64,000 bases of DNA from the NCBI GenBank assembly GCA_034766995.1, contig CM068315.1, positions 18,874,010 through 18,938,009 of the forward strand, given 5' to 3'. The position numbers were made by a program, and so were the translations under genes. The notes under the pieces are model-generated. The model saw only the letters and a list, made by a program, of their open reading frames with translations, had not been told where the DNA came from and made no database searches. This DNA is from Acanthacorydalis orientalis (Eukaryota; Arthropoda; Insecta; Megaloptera; Corydalidae). Of this stretch, positions 22,506 to 33,562 are shown one piece after another; the stretch's first letter is position 1; each line of letters begins with the position of its first letter.

Positions 22506-23700
22506 ATGGACAACGAAAAGATACACTTTAGTCACGATATGTTATACGAATTTCCGAAAAGAGTAACCGTTGTCTCGGCAACGAAAAATATTCGGGTGGT
22601 TTATTCGAACCATGCACCATCATTTCCAGCTATGAAGAAATGGTTTGCTAAACTTTGACTTGTTGATTTTAACCTCGAAGTTCAACCCCGCTCTCGAGAT
22701 CAACGACGATGTTGTGCGCATTTAAGTTGACAATAACTCACGAATTTCGGCAGAAAAGACTAGATACTTAACGTGAACAGATCGACTGTATTTTGGCATT
22801 TAACGAGGCTGGGGTTCACGTTTAAGCTTGATACGTGGGTGCCGCAGTTGTTTGAAAAAAAAACAAGTTTGATCGTATCTCTTCGGCAGCTTCTTTGCTT
22901 GGACGCCTCAACAAAGAACCTTTTTTGGATTGGTCGGTGACTGGTGATGAGAAATGTATCTTGTACAATAACTTCCGACGCATACGAACGTGGAAACAAG
23001 CGAATGAAGGAGCAGAACCAGTTGTCAAAGCAAACTTGGATCCGATGAATGTGTTGCTGGTGTGTGCTGTGTTTAGTGTTATTACAAATGTGCTGTTTAT
23101 TTTGAAATGCTCCTACGGGGCGAAACGATTTTTAAGGAGAATTAGTATCAGGAACTAACCAAACTGAACGCAGAAATTAAAAAAAAATTCTGATTTTGAT
23201 CAATCGCAAGGGAGTCATATTCCATCACGACAACACAAAATCACATACAGTAAAGGCTAGCATACATTAGAACGGATTGCATCATTTCGCAAAAATCCGA
23301 ACGGATCGCTTTCATACATTTTATATGCGCCATCGCACACACTGCAGGAGCGGGTCGAACCACAGCGCGTTGGAATCGGTTTGCAGGCGGATTTTTGACC
23401 GACCCGCAACGATACAATCCGTCCTAATGTGCGCTAGCCTTAAAACTGACTGCAAACACTGAAGCAGTTGAAATGGGTAATCGTATCGGATCCACCGTAT
23501 TCTTCGGACATTACATCTTCGGATTATCGTTTGTTCCGATCGCTACAGAACAGTTTAAATGGTAAAAAATTGACACCGCGGAGGCAGTCGAAAACACCTT
23601 ACCGAATTTGTTGCCGAAAAACCGCGCAATTTTCACTAACGAGGAAACTAGCAACTACCTGAGTTTTGGAAAATGATTGCAGAAAACGATCGTAAATTCA
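22506..23700 (+). pseudogene. mariner transposase, third lineage
   Basis: Starts MDNEKIHFSHDMLYEFPKR and continues SNHAPSFPAMKKWFAKL, the first HTH. A shifted frame at 22895-23040 carries the first catalytic site as WSVTGDEKCILYNN (Asp retained, the usual Trp replaced by Cys). After the MITE, DPPYSSDITSSDYRLFRSLQ at about 23488 retains the third catalytic Asp. Frameshifts and an insertion disable it. Confidence 0.82.
23254..23440. mobile_element. Harbinger-like MITE, 187 bp
   Basis: Left end AGGCTAGCATACATTAGAAC; complement of right end AGGCTAGCGCACATTAGGAC; inverted similarity runs about 27 bp through CGGATTG. It is flanked by TAA at 23251-23253 and 23441-23443. A 3-bp TAA (TWA) duplication is the signature of PIF/Harbinger insertions. 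Its removal rejoins the mariner sequence. No coding capacity. Confidence 0.78.
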
Positions 23701-23786
23701 TAATTAATTAATAAAAGCGTTTGCTGCGAAAAATAATCGCCTGAGTGTCAATTTCAAATCGTATATAAACTCTTGCACTGATGCAA

Positions 23787-23799
23787 TATATATATATAT

Positions 23800-23854
<55 letters not shown>
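23787..23854. repeat. compound (TA)n(CA)n(TA)n(GA)n microsatellite
   Basis: Begins at the right border of the mariner. Confidence 0.95.
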
Positions 23855-25971
23855 CAAAGATGAACACGTACTTTTATATAATTCTTGAAAATGCACATTT
23901 AAAATACAGCATTTCTTATCCATAATTGTACGAGGAAACGTTTGAACTGCTATTAAAAAATCTCAATTTAAAATAATAAATCTTATTGAAAAGTTAAAAT
24001 AGTTGTGCAATTGTATACATTGTCATAGACTATATGAAATAAAAAAGGCGTTCAAGTGATAACCTTACCAGATTATTGAAAAATAAATAAGTAATTGATA
24101 GGACAATATGATATGGTGAAAAGGAACTTTTGTTTTTTATGTCTCTGCTATAAAAATATCAAATGAAAGATAATTAAAGTTCTATAAACATCGGCTAATT
24201 TATAAAGATTTAATTTCCAAATGAATCGGAGACGGGCTGAAATTAAAATGAACAAATTCAAAAGAAATCGCTTTCGTTAAAAAAGCATAAAAGCTTTTTG
24301 AATATTTGTACCTGTTGTTTTCGAAGTGTACTCTGTTGACAGCGAATCTCGCACATTTTTCCACGCGTCGTTAGTGTACTCGTAGATTTGATTTTTGAAA
24401 AAATGGCTTTTGCTCGAAACGATAACAAACGAAAAAGAAACGACACAGTTTTGTTCGAAATCCATTCGTGCGTTCCTCGAGTGACCTACTTTAAAAACAT
24501 AAATAGATAAATCGAACAGTCAGGATCCCATAGAGATTTATATCGTTATTTTAGATATGCGCGTGCGTTCGAGCGTGCACACGTGTACGTGCGAAGAGTA
24601 TTTGTTCGAACGTATGTACGAACCGAAAATCCCAGAAAAATAATATCAATCACAAGAAGCGGCGAGATGGCGGAAACAAACAATTTTAAAGACAGATAGA
24701 TCCAATTTCGATATCAAATACAGACACCTCTGCCAGCCAGAATGAATGGCAGCTGCTGGAATGAGAATTCCCGTTCGTTTGCACAGTTTCGCGCGAGAAA
24801 AATATTAAAATATATTCGTCGCACGACACGATTGACATACCAATCAGATATTCGGGAAGAAAGAGACACGCAGCTGCGAATTTTTGTCATTGTCACGAGA
24901 GCGGCGAGGATGTTGAGGACGGCGTCGGCGGCATTATCGCAGAAAAATCGTTACTGAATTATTATGCCGGCGTGTGGATGGCTCTCGAGATGTCAGAGGC
25001 GCGGGGAAGGGTTCGTGTTCATGTGCTCTCCTTCCGTTCGATCTTCAGTGCTTCTCGATTTAATTATTGCCGAAACGATTGTTGCCTGAATCAAAATACA
25101 ATTTGAATGAACATACAGAACGACGTTCATTGCACGCACTAAAATCAACTTTTCGAGACAAATAGACCGTATTCATGTAAGAAGTGTCTTCTTACATGAA
25201 TACGGTTGCAATATGATCATGTACACATGCAGTTCGCTCTCATTTCAAGAGATCCTCCCTTGAATCGAAACTAATTACTCAGGTGAAATTAAAATTAGCA
25301 AATCGACAAAACTGAAATGTTTTGATCGGACACCAAAGACAGACGCAATAAAAAAGAGACCACTAATAGAAAATATCGCACGTGATTCATTATTCGATTC
25401 ACCGTCAACGCAAATATCTATTCTTTTTCTTGGGGGCAGATCGTAACCGTAGCGCAAATACAAATAATTCGTTTTTTTTTTGCGTCCGATTTACCGCATT
25501 CATCTAGATGAGAAAACGCGCGCCGAACGCACGTCCGATAAAGTTTGTGTATCCCGTAATTATCGCCATAGCGCGGTAAGAAAAAAAGTCTCCCGGCGAA
25601 CGTATCATCGTCATACGTTGCGGGTGGGCCGCGTGCCCGTCCCACTCCAGTGTAGTGTACAGCTCGTACGGCGATTGTAGTCCCACGCGCGAGCGCCTCG
25701 GAGAGAGCGATTGTCAATCAATCACGGGACAGTAGACAAGTGTCTCTGCGCTCATTCTCCTTCCTCGAACAATTCAACCGCTTCGCCGCCGTTTTTTCTC
25801 GCGTCTCTGGCTCTTTTTGTGAAAATTGTTCGTTGACAGCTGGAAAAAGTGGAAATCTGCCGGCTGGCAGATATACATTGTCATCGGGGAAATAATAAGA
25901 CGAGAAAAATGGAGGCCGGAACTCGGTCGTGATTGATTCAGAAGGAACGAGACGTCTCTCTCTCTCTCCAT

Positions 25972-25973
<2 letters not shown>
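23855..25973. other. single-copy DNA with CpG-rich block (about 24540-25960)
   Basis: AT-rich to about 24480, then CpG-rich with strings such as TCGGCGGCATTATCGC. Open frames (24714-24896, 25275-25463, 25418-25717 minus; 24742-24957, 25480-25680 plus) contradict one another in strand and show no domain. A perfect 18-bp hairpin lies at 25167-25205. Confidence 0.4.
25167..25205. repeat. perfect 18-bp inverted repeat, 3-nt loop
   Basis: CCGTATTCATGTAAGAAG, loop TGT, then CTTCTTACATGAATACGG. No mismatch in the stem. Confidence 0.9.

Positions 25974-26054
<81 letters not shown>
25974..26054. repeat. (TA)n microsatellite
   Basis: About 80 bp of TA, source of spurious Tyr-Ile open frames on both strands. 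Confidence 0.97.
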
Positions 26055-26060
<6 letters not shown>

Positions 26061-26533
26061 CGTGGCGTCGTTGGGATCATCGAGAAACGAGGATGGGACA
26101 AAAAAGAAACGACGGCGCGACATGAAGCCGACTTGAAGCCGAGCCCTAGGTGGTCGACGCGGTATGAACGAATCGTTTTTCTTTCCTTCGCCAGACAAAA
26201 TTTGTTTAGGATACGGCTAACAAATTCCGATGACAGAAGTCTTTTTTCTACAGTTCTGCGTTTCAACATTGACATAGTTTCGCAACGTAGATATATTATA
26301 CAGACGTCGGCACGAATTGAAGTGTGATGTATTCTTTCCCGTCGTCACGAAACTACATCTGAACACTGTCAATATGAAAGGAGGAATATGAAACAATCAC
26401 TCGCCGTGCCGAATAATGACTACTGGAGAACGAACGCGCTCGGATAGAGGGTGCGGTGAATGGCAGCGCGATTAGAACACATTAATCGTAGTGTCCGGGA
26501 GAATAAGGAATGCGATTTCCGACGTGTCTGTCT

Positions 26534-26536
<3 letters not shown>
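26055..26536. other. CpG-rich single-copy DNA between two (TA)n arrays
   Basis: No recognised gene. The 185-codon minus-strand frame spanning 25718-26275 owes its length largely to the TA array. Confidence 0.4.

Positions 26537-26604
<68 letters not shown>
26537..26604. repeat. (TA)n microsatellite
   Basis: Pure TA array. Confidence 0.97.
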
Positions 26605-26609
<5 letters not shown>

Positions 26610-26611
26610 AG

Positions 26612-26702
26612 GATTGTTAATGAAATGGTAATTTTCTAAAAAAATGAGTTGATGGAAGACTGGATGAGGGAACTATTTTTAAAAGCTCAAAGTCTGCAAA
26701 TA
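26612..26702 (-). repeat. flank shared with the mariner at 34493-37640
   Basis: The complement of this stretch matches 37641-37729 with small gaps: TATTTGCAGACTTTG, AGTTCCCTCATG-like, and ACTCATTTTTT..AAAATTAC. In both places it touches the 3' TIR of a Hsmar1-type mariner. Confidence 0.75.
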
Positions 26703-27876
26703 TTAGGTTGGTGCAAAAATAATTGCGGTTTTTACGTATCGAGTATAAATACATATATTAGTTAAAATTAATATTTATTAATCAAAATAAATACCATTGG
26801 TCTGCACACATTCCTCGCAACGGGAAACAAGTTTGCTTATTACTGCAAGATAAACTTCTGGAATCCTGGAATTAATAAATTCATAGAAAGCGCTTTGAGA
26901 TGATGATTGATCTTTGAAAATCTTCTCTCATTCATTTAATTTTTTTAAAGTCATTTGTGAGACGTGTGGTCGGGCGTTATCATGAAGAAGAATTGGTCAT
27001 TTTTGATTCGCTAATACTGGCCGTAAACGATACAATTTCTCATACATTTTTTCAATTTTCTGGCAATATTTTTCTGCTCTTATTGTTTCACCGGGATTTA
27101 AGAAGTTGTAAATAATTATGTTACTGAACGACCGTCAAACTGTAACCATAATCTTTTTTTCATGAAGATTCGGTTTAGGAAACTGCTTTGATACTTCTCC
27201 TCGGTCTACTCACGGTGATGAACGTTTCCGATTATTGTAGAGAATCCACTTTTTATCACACGTGACAATGTGATCAAGAAAGGGATTACTTTTGTTACAC
27301 AAAAGAAGCACAGAGCAGAATTCGTATCGCCGAATTGCTTGATGTTCATTTAATTCATACGGTATACATTTATCCAACATTTTTGTTGTTCCAATTAGAC
27401 TCAAATGTCGAACAACTGTTGAATGATCAACATTGAGTTTTTCTGTCACCTCTCGAGTTTTTTCACGTGGGTTCACTTCAATCATTATTGTCTATAGCTG
27501 AAGGACGTTCACGACTCTCTTAATCATCAAGGCTTCCAATTCAATTATGAAATTTTTGGAACCAGTGTTGAGCTATACGTTCACTAATTGACTCGCCAAC
27601 AACAAATTCGGTATTTCGAACAGTTTCTGTGCTTTACGTCCCAATTTTAACTCATAGAACAAAATCGCACGAATTTGTTTTTCCTAAGACTAATTTAAGA
27701 GATTATATCCGATGATACTAAAGAATGAAAACAATAGACATCATCTTAAATCTTAATACTAATTTCGTTGTTTACAATGATGTATCACATGACTATAATA
27801 AAAGATAGCGGTTGCTAGAAAAATCGACGCCAAACATAAAATGATAAAAACCGCAATTATTTTTGCACCAACCTAA
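26703..27876 (-). mobile_element. Hsmar1-type mariner, complete ends
   Basis: Left end TTAGGTTGGTGCAAAAATAA preceded by TA (26701-26702); right end its complement, followed by TA (27877-27878). At 1174 bp it lacks about 80 bp present near 53860-53960 in the copy at 53645. TIRs of this type are those of Hsmar1/MADE1. Transposase is on the minus strand. Confidence 0.93.
27210..27700 (-). pseudogene. Hsmar1-type transposase fragment
   Basis: A 91-codon open piece (27210-27485): EKTREVTEKLNVDHSTVVRH, the second HTH, then YELNEHQAIRRYEFCSVLLL and HIVTCDKKWILYNNRKRSS. Where family members have CDEKW the first catalytic region reads CDKKW; the Asp itself is present. The HTH1 half upstream (about 27490-27690) is frameshifted. 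The second and third acid regions (left of 27180) are broken. Confidence 0.8.
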
Positions 27877-27878
27877 TA

Positions 27879-28133
27879 CAACGTTAAAATTGTTCACAAT
27901 GCCACACGATCGCCTTATATATGACGGTTATATTTTTTCTTTAAATTTTGATTCGTTTACAATGTTAGAACAACTAATTCGCTCTTATAAGTTTTATCAT
28001 TCTGATTAATAAGGTCATCTAACTCCAATTTACTCATTATGCGAGGGGGTATCGCTTGAACACTAATAGCATAACGCACAATTAAAACTCGGTAGTTAGT
28101 TCCTTTTGACGTAAAATCACGTCTTAAATTTCA
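27879..28133. other. AT-rich DNA, nothing recognised
   Basis: No feature seen between the mariner and the repeat pair. Confidence 0.4.
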
Positions 28134-28500
28134 ATAAGCGGAGTGTCATGTTAGCGTTGGGAGCGTTACCAAAAGCTGTAATGCAGATTCGCGCTCAGTA
28201 CGCCGCAACTGTTCTACCGATTCACATCGGATTGAAAGTGTTTCACAGCTAATAGACCTCGGAACCTAAAAATGATTCATTTGTTAAAATTCGTTAATAA
28301 GAGCTTCATTGAGCGGCGTGTCATGTAAGCGATGGGAGCTTTACCATTTGCTGTCACGCAGGTTTAGCACTGGCAAATGCTTTAATACAGATTCGCGCTC
28401 AGTACGCCGTAACCATCGAATCGATTCTCATAGGATCAAAAGTGTTTAATATCTAAATGATATTGGAACCTAAAAATGCTTCATTTGTTAAAATTCGTTA
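28134..28500 (+). repeat. diverged tandem pair of unknown repeat
   Basis: Two units. GTGTCATGT.AGCG at 28143 and 28318; GCAGATTCGCGCTCAGTACGCC-like cores; AAAAATG.TTCATTTGTTAAA at about 28268 and 28472. The second unit carries about 29 extra bases containing GCAGGTTTAGCACTGGCAAA. A single related unit is at 15433-15578. Confidence 0.75.
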
Positions 28501-29840
28501 ATTAAATTAAAAGTTATGACCTTGAAGATTTGAACATCGATTTTCACGTCTTGTCAGCATTAAAAGGTGAAATACCTGCGGATAGAGCATTCAAAACTCT
28601 GTGAGAAGAGCCTATAGTCATTTTATATTTTTTTTAAACAATTTTTGATATTTTCACTTCTTTAATCCGAGGTAATTCTACTTTAACTCATGCGATCGTG
28701 TGCATATACAATACCCATTTTTCTCTAACGACGTTCGACGAAATTCTCTGTTAGTGTTTTTAAAAATAAAAAGAGAGTATCTTCATGCATTAGTGTTCAA
28801 GCGATACTGATGAAATTTTTCCATCCAATCATCACTGTAGCGGATCGTTGAAAATGAAAGTGGATCGAAACGCACAATCGAAAAACTTGACGGACAGAGG
28901 CCGCGTTTCGTTTAAATCAATTTAATCCGCGCTATCTGATCACCTCTAATTGTTAGACGACGCACATCCGTCGGCAGAGAGAACGAATCTCTCTCGCGAG
29001 AAAAGAAACGTTTCTCCCGTCTTCCGCACGTCATAATCATAATTTCAAATATCATGTCATCTTCACCCTTTCATATCTCTTCACTAAATGTGCCATTATG
29101 TTAACGACGAAAATCTCATTGTGCGAGGGTCGCGTCCGTCCGATAGGTAGAGGAACGGTGGACGAAAGGGCGGGCGGACGAACGGACGGGAGGGAGGGCG
29201 GGTGGTCGGTCGACTGCACGAACGACATCCTCTGCGAAGTTCAAAAGATAATGAAATCCCTACAGTAAATCAATGCCGCGCACAATGTCCAGTCTCGGCC
29301 AGATTAGAATAATTAGAATCACCACTTAATGACCTCTTAGCTCCCCCTTAACTATTTACATCGCGTCTTGCGAGGTTCATTAACAACCGCTCAACATTAG
29401 TTAACTTTTGAAGTGTCCAAGATATGCCCAGCGTCGAGAATGTTTGTGTTTGTGTAACTGATACAGTAGAGGCAGGCGGTCGCTCGCGAACGGACGACAA
29501 GTTATTAATGAAAGCGATAGGCGGAACGCTTCGTCGGCTCCAGAACTGTCACGCGTGTACGTGTCTACGTGCGAATGTAAATAAAGATAAATACGTCAAC
29601 TGAAATCTGAACACACGCACACAAGATGAACGAATTTTAAATATCGAAATCAAAAAATAATAAAAACCCAACGACGACGAGCTTTATATCAATTCAATAT
29701 AAAAAAAATCCGAGAAGCTGTTGTTCTGGACCGTTTCAATTAACATTCACTTCATTTGTTAAAATATAAAAAGCGAATATTATAATAAACTAATGAGATG
29801 TTTCCTTTTTCAGACCATGCCGCCACAGAACGAGCATACA
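28501..29840. other. single-copy DNA with CpG-rich block (about 28840-29600)
   Basis: Contains CpG-rich segments (CGGGCGGACGAACGGACGGG) alternating with homeodomain-type TTAATGA/TAATTAGAAT sites around 29300. There is no long ORF on either strand. The composition and lack of coding potential suggest non-coding regulatory DNA, unproven. Confidence 0.4.
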
Positions 29841-30655
29841 CGTGGACCGTTTGATAAGTATGGTAAAAAAAAACAAGCTGAACACCGTTTTTTTTTAGAA
29901 AAAAATGATTTTATTTCTCAACATAGTCTCCATTGAGGGCCGTACACTTGGCCCAGTGAGTCTGTAAAATACGCATTGACTGCGGCGATGACATCCTCAT
30001 TCGACGAAGATTTCTTTCCATCAAATCAAATTGTCGAATTTGGAAAGAAGAAAGAAGTAGCACGGAGCCAAGTCCAGAGAATAAGGTGGATAAGGATCAA
30101 TTTGAAGCCTAATTTGTGCAATTTTGCCATTGGAATGGTCGATTTGTGGGACGGTGCGTTATCCTGGTGAAAGACCACTTTTTTGTGCGCCAATCTTGGT
30201 CATTTTGGTTTCAGCTTTTCTTTCAAACAGTACAATAATGTTCATAACAGGGTTTTCCCTTCATTAAGTAGTCGATCAGGATGATTTCGTGGGAATCAGA
30301 AAAAGCAGTGACCATCATCTTCCCAGCCAACAAAACGGTTTTCGGCTTCTTCGGCATACTTTCACCAGTCGTTGTCCATTACTTTGACTGCTGTTTCGAT
30401 TCAGGTGTGTGGTGATGGATCTATGTTTCATACACGGTATCAAATCAACGCAGAAAGGCCTGCTCGTTTTTTCTATTTTTGTGACAACTGCTACAATGCT
30501 CGTTTCAAACATCTATAGAACGTGAACAACGCATTGGTTCTGACAGAAATTCCGCCTATGCTAGTTTGAAAAGTAACACTTGATAGACGTGACTATATCA
30601 AATGAATGGTCGTTCCACATCATAGAAATTTACCAAACTTATCAAACGACTCACG
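29841..30655 (-). mobile_element. deleted mariner, fourth lineage, copy 1
   Basis: Left end CGTGGACCGTTTGATAAGTA; complement of right end CGTGAGTCGTTTGATAAGTT. TA follows at 30656-30657; the left flank has CA in place of TA. At 815 bp it is much shorter than a full mariner (about 1.3 kb). A family mate at 60000-60860 shares the same internal loss. Confidence 0.85.
29880..30520 (-). pseudogene. mariner transposase lacking HTH region, copy 1
   Basis: Minus-strand reading shows VFHQDNAPSHKST (second catalytic Asp intact, about 30160) and PPYSLDLAPCYFFL (third Asp replaced by Tyr, about 30070). The region upstream corresponding to the DNA-binding domain is absent in the same way as in the 60-kb copy. 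Several shifts. Confidence 0.75.
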
Positions 30656-30657
30656 TA

Positions 30658-31156
30658 TTATTACAAACTGCAAATTAAATCAATCTGTGGTGTTGGCCTT
30701 AAACGAAGCATACTTGTTTGCGTATTTTTTTTACAGACTATGTATTATCCAAGATTTAATCCTCGATTATTTTACTAAAACAAACCGTTTCAGAAAAAAT
30801 ACATAAAATAGAAAGTACAAAGTTGAACTAATATTGGATTCACTCCAAATTTTTCTTATCATTACCAGAAAAACAACGGATGTTTTATTGAATAAATAAT
30901 ATATATTCTTACAAAATATCTGATTAAAATCACCGAATGAACTCTTGATTTAACACAAGCATTAAGTATTTTTCCACATGCATGAAAAATTTACTTTTAA
31001 TTTTATGACGTATTATCGATATCTGAACTCCAATTTTAAATAAATAACACTCTTATATAATGAGGTGCACAATGAAGTAATACTGAAAACGAATTCGATT
31101 TAATTGTCTGATTCGAGTGTTTTTAAAATGAATATTAATGTAATAGTAAGATAATA
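30658..31156. other. AT-rich DNA, nothing recognised
   Basis: No gene or repeat boundary identified. Confidence 0.4.
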
Positions 31157-32436
31157 CGAGAGAGATTTGAAAAGTTCGCGGCCTAACTGTGAAATAATAT
31201 AACTTTTGTTTTTAAATTACTTTTATTTTTCAATATACTTCCCCCTGAACTTCAATGCACTTCGTCCAGTGATCCTCCAGTGCTTTTATACCGTCTCGGA
31301 AATCTTTTCTTGGAGGGCTTTAAAATAGCAATTCACAGTTGCTATCAGTTCTTCATCTGACGAAAATCGTCTACCAGCAAGGAACTTTAAGTTTTAGGAA
31401 TAGATAGAAATGTGTGGGGGTTAAATCTTGAAAATAGGCTGGATGGGGCAGCAAGACGTACTTCAATTCAGGGAGCTTTGCATGGATACTACACTTGTAT
31501 GGAGTCGTGCATTATACTGATGGAAAATGATTGTTTTCTTTGATAGAACTTGTCTTTTTTCACGAATTGTTTGATCTAGTCCATCTAAAAGTTTAGCATA
31601 ATACTCTCGTGTTATCGTTTGACGTTTTAGAAGGTAGTCAATTAGTAGGATTCCCTTAGCATCCCACAAAAATGAAGTTAACCTTTGCAGCAGATAAAAC
31701 TAAATTTGTTTTTTTTTTTCACAATGCTTCCATTAGTTTGATTATTTTTTTAACTCTGGAGTGAAATGGTGAAACCATGTCTTATCTGTTGTCACAAATC
31801 GGTGGATAAACTCAATCGTATCCCTCTTAAATCAATCCAAATTGTCTTGGGAAATTTGTACATGAATGCGTTTATGATCAATTGTCAGCAAACGTGACAC
31901 CCATCTTGCCGATAGCTTTTTCAGACCTAATTCTTCAGATAGGATATGATACAGACATTCATATGAGACATCCACAACTTTATCAAATTCGGACACATTC
32001 AATTGGCGAACCTCTAAGATAATACCGTGCATTTTGTGGATGATTCTTCTGTCGTTGCAATTTTCGAACATCCACTACGCGGATTATCTTCTAAGGTTGC
32101 ATGCAAACATTTGAATTCAGCTGCCCACTTCTTTACGGTTTCATACGAAGGTGCATTATCATCCAGCACATTTTTCATCTCATTAAAGATTTCTGTTGGT
32201 GTTAAGTCTTTTTTGACAAAAAATTTTTATCACCGCACGATGTTCAACTTTATTCATTTCAACAACAGCACAAAAAGAGCTTTATTTAAATTGATGTTTG
32301 CAACAAACTGCTCGACACATTAACTATAGATTTTGAGGTTATGTGTAAGATAGATATCGCTTTGTAATGTGATACAAATATTTAAAATATTACCGTCATT
32401 TATATGTTAGGCCATGAACTTTTCAAATCATCCTCA
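31157..32436 (-). mobile_element. complete mariner, fifth lineage
   Basis: Left end CGAGAGAGATTTGAAAAGTT preceded by TA; complement of right end TGAGGATGATTTGAAAAGTT followed by TA (32437-32438). Inverted similarity continues through CGCGGCCTAAC. Length 1280 bp. Transposase is on the minus strand. Confidence 0.87.
31260..32290 (-). pseudogene. mariner transposase, fifth lineage, catalytic acids lost
   Basis: Open segments at 31832-32071 (VDVSYECLYHILSEELGLKK, second HTH; then SARWVSRLL) and 31463-31669 (WDAKGILLIDYLLKRQTITR, then REYYAKLLDGL). The second catalytic motif, normally HQDNA, reads FHQYNARLHTS (Asp to Tyr). The third reads HPAYFQDLTPTHFYLF (Asp to His). N-terminal and C-terminal parts are frameshifted but traceable. 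Confidence 0.82.
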
Positions 32437-32438
32437 TA

Positions 32439-32714
32439 AGTAACAGAAATATCTACCAAATACACATATATATTTATATATTATATAAATAGATGAAAAG
32501 TATAATTTTATAAAACTAGCAATGGAATGGATCATAAAATTTGAATGGATTTTGGACCAATGTAATATTATGTATATATATATATAACCCCACATTTCTC
32601 GTCACTCTGTCCTCAGGTTTCAAGTTGAATATTGCATTGTCCTTGTCGTTCATAAGCAGATTTGATAGAAATTTTATGCCATACTTGTTTATTTTTCGAT
32701 ATATAAATTAAATT
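32439..32714. other. AT-rich DNA
   Basis: Short TA runs; no other feature. Confidence 0.4.
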
Positions 32715-33422
32715 CTATTCTCTAGTAGTTGTTAGCATATTATGCGTTGCCTCATCGTCAGAGTCCACTGGATTTTCATCACTAGACTCAGAATTACTAA
32801 AGTTATTGTCTTGACATAAATTTCCTAGAGCTGGTAAATTTTCAACTACGTCAATTTTTCTATCATCGTCAGACGGGACGTATTCACTATCATCACTGCA
32901 GTGTATTCAATTTCGCTCATTTGATTTATAATTTATTTCAACTCTTCAGCCTTCAAGAACCGTAGTTTATCTACGTTTCATATTTTAGGTACTAAAAAAA
33001 TATTACTTAGTAACATAACAAAACTATTCAATATATGTACACCTGATACAAAAAAAAAATAAACGCTTACGAGTACACACTCACAAGAAGACTTGCGGTT
33101 GAAACTGTACTAACTACCTTATCGTTCGTTTTTGTTATTCATACACAGGAAGAAGTCCCTAATTATTTACATTTCATCGGAGTTTTCATGAATCATACTT
33201 TCATCCAAGCAACATTGATATAGTAGACACAGGCGGTTGTTCGTGAGTGAAAATGTATATCAAAGAATCTAATTACTGGAAAAAAAACGCCGACAAAAAT
33301 TAACAAAAGACATGTAAAGTGACAGAAGCAAGAAACTACAGACTGTACAAGCATTGAAAATTTACGTAAAAGTAAAATAAAATCACACTCGGGTCCATTG
33401 GACCCACTCGGTATACAGAGGG
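32715..33422 (-). mobile_element. piggyBac-like element, 5' end only
   Basis: The right end next to TTAA (33423-33426) reads inward CCCTCTGTATACCGAGTGGG, followed by TCCAATGGACCC, making an internal palindrome GGGTCCAATGGACCC. CCC next to TTAA is the usual piggyBac border. The minus-strand interior at about 32750-32930 encodes an acidic stretch, EYVPSDDDRKIDVVENLPAL then SNSESSDENPVDSDDEATHN, typical of piggyBac N-termini. One shift separates it from MSEIEYT. The catalytic part and the other end are missing. Confidence 0.72.
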
Positions 33423-33482
33423 TTAAACACACGAAGAGAAATGCTAGAATATTTTGATTATTTACCACTGCATCCTTACATA

Positions 33483-33485
33483 TAT

Positions 33486-33560
<75 letters not shown>
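33483..33560. repeat. (TA)n microsatellite
   Basis: About 78 bp of TA, starting 60 bp from the piggyBac end. Confidence 0.97.

Positions 33561-33562
<2 letters not shown>

Larger units (their letters stand above)
22319..23786 (+). mobile_element. mariner, third lineage, with nested MITE
   Basis: Sister of 5473-6695 in opposite orientation. The left end (ATCAGGGCAAAATTTCGTGTA) is diverged; the complement of the right end reads TTGCATCAGTGCAAGAGTTT. Microsatellites on both sides contain TA and GA. The 1468-bp length exceeds the 1223-bp sister by roughly the 187-bp MITE at 23254-23440 plus its TAA duplication and small indels. Confidence 0.87.

Noticed and set aside
28134..28500. CRISPR-like or satellite array
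   Set aside because: Only two diverged units of unequal length with no spacers, in a eukaryotic sequence.
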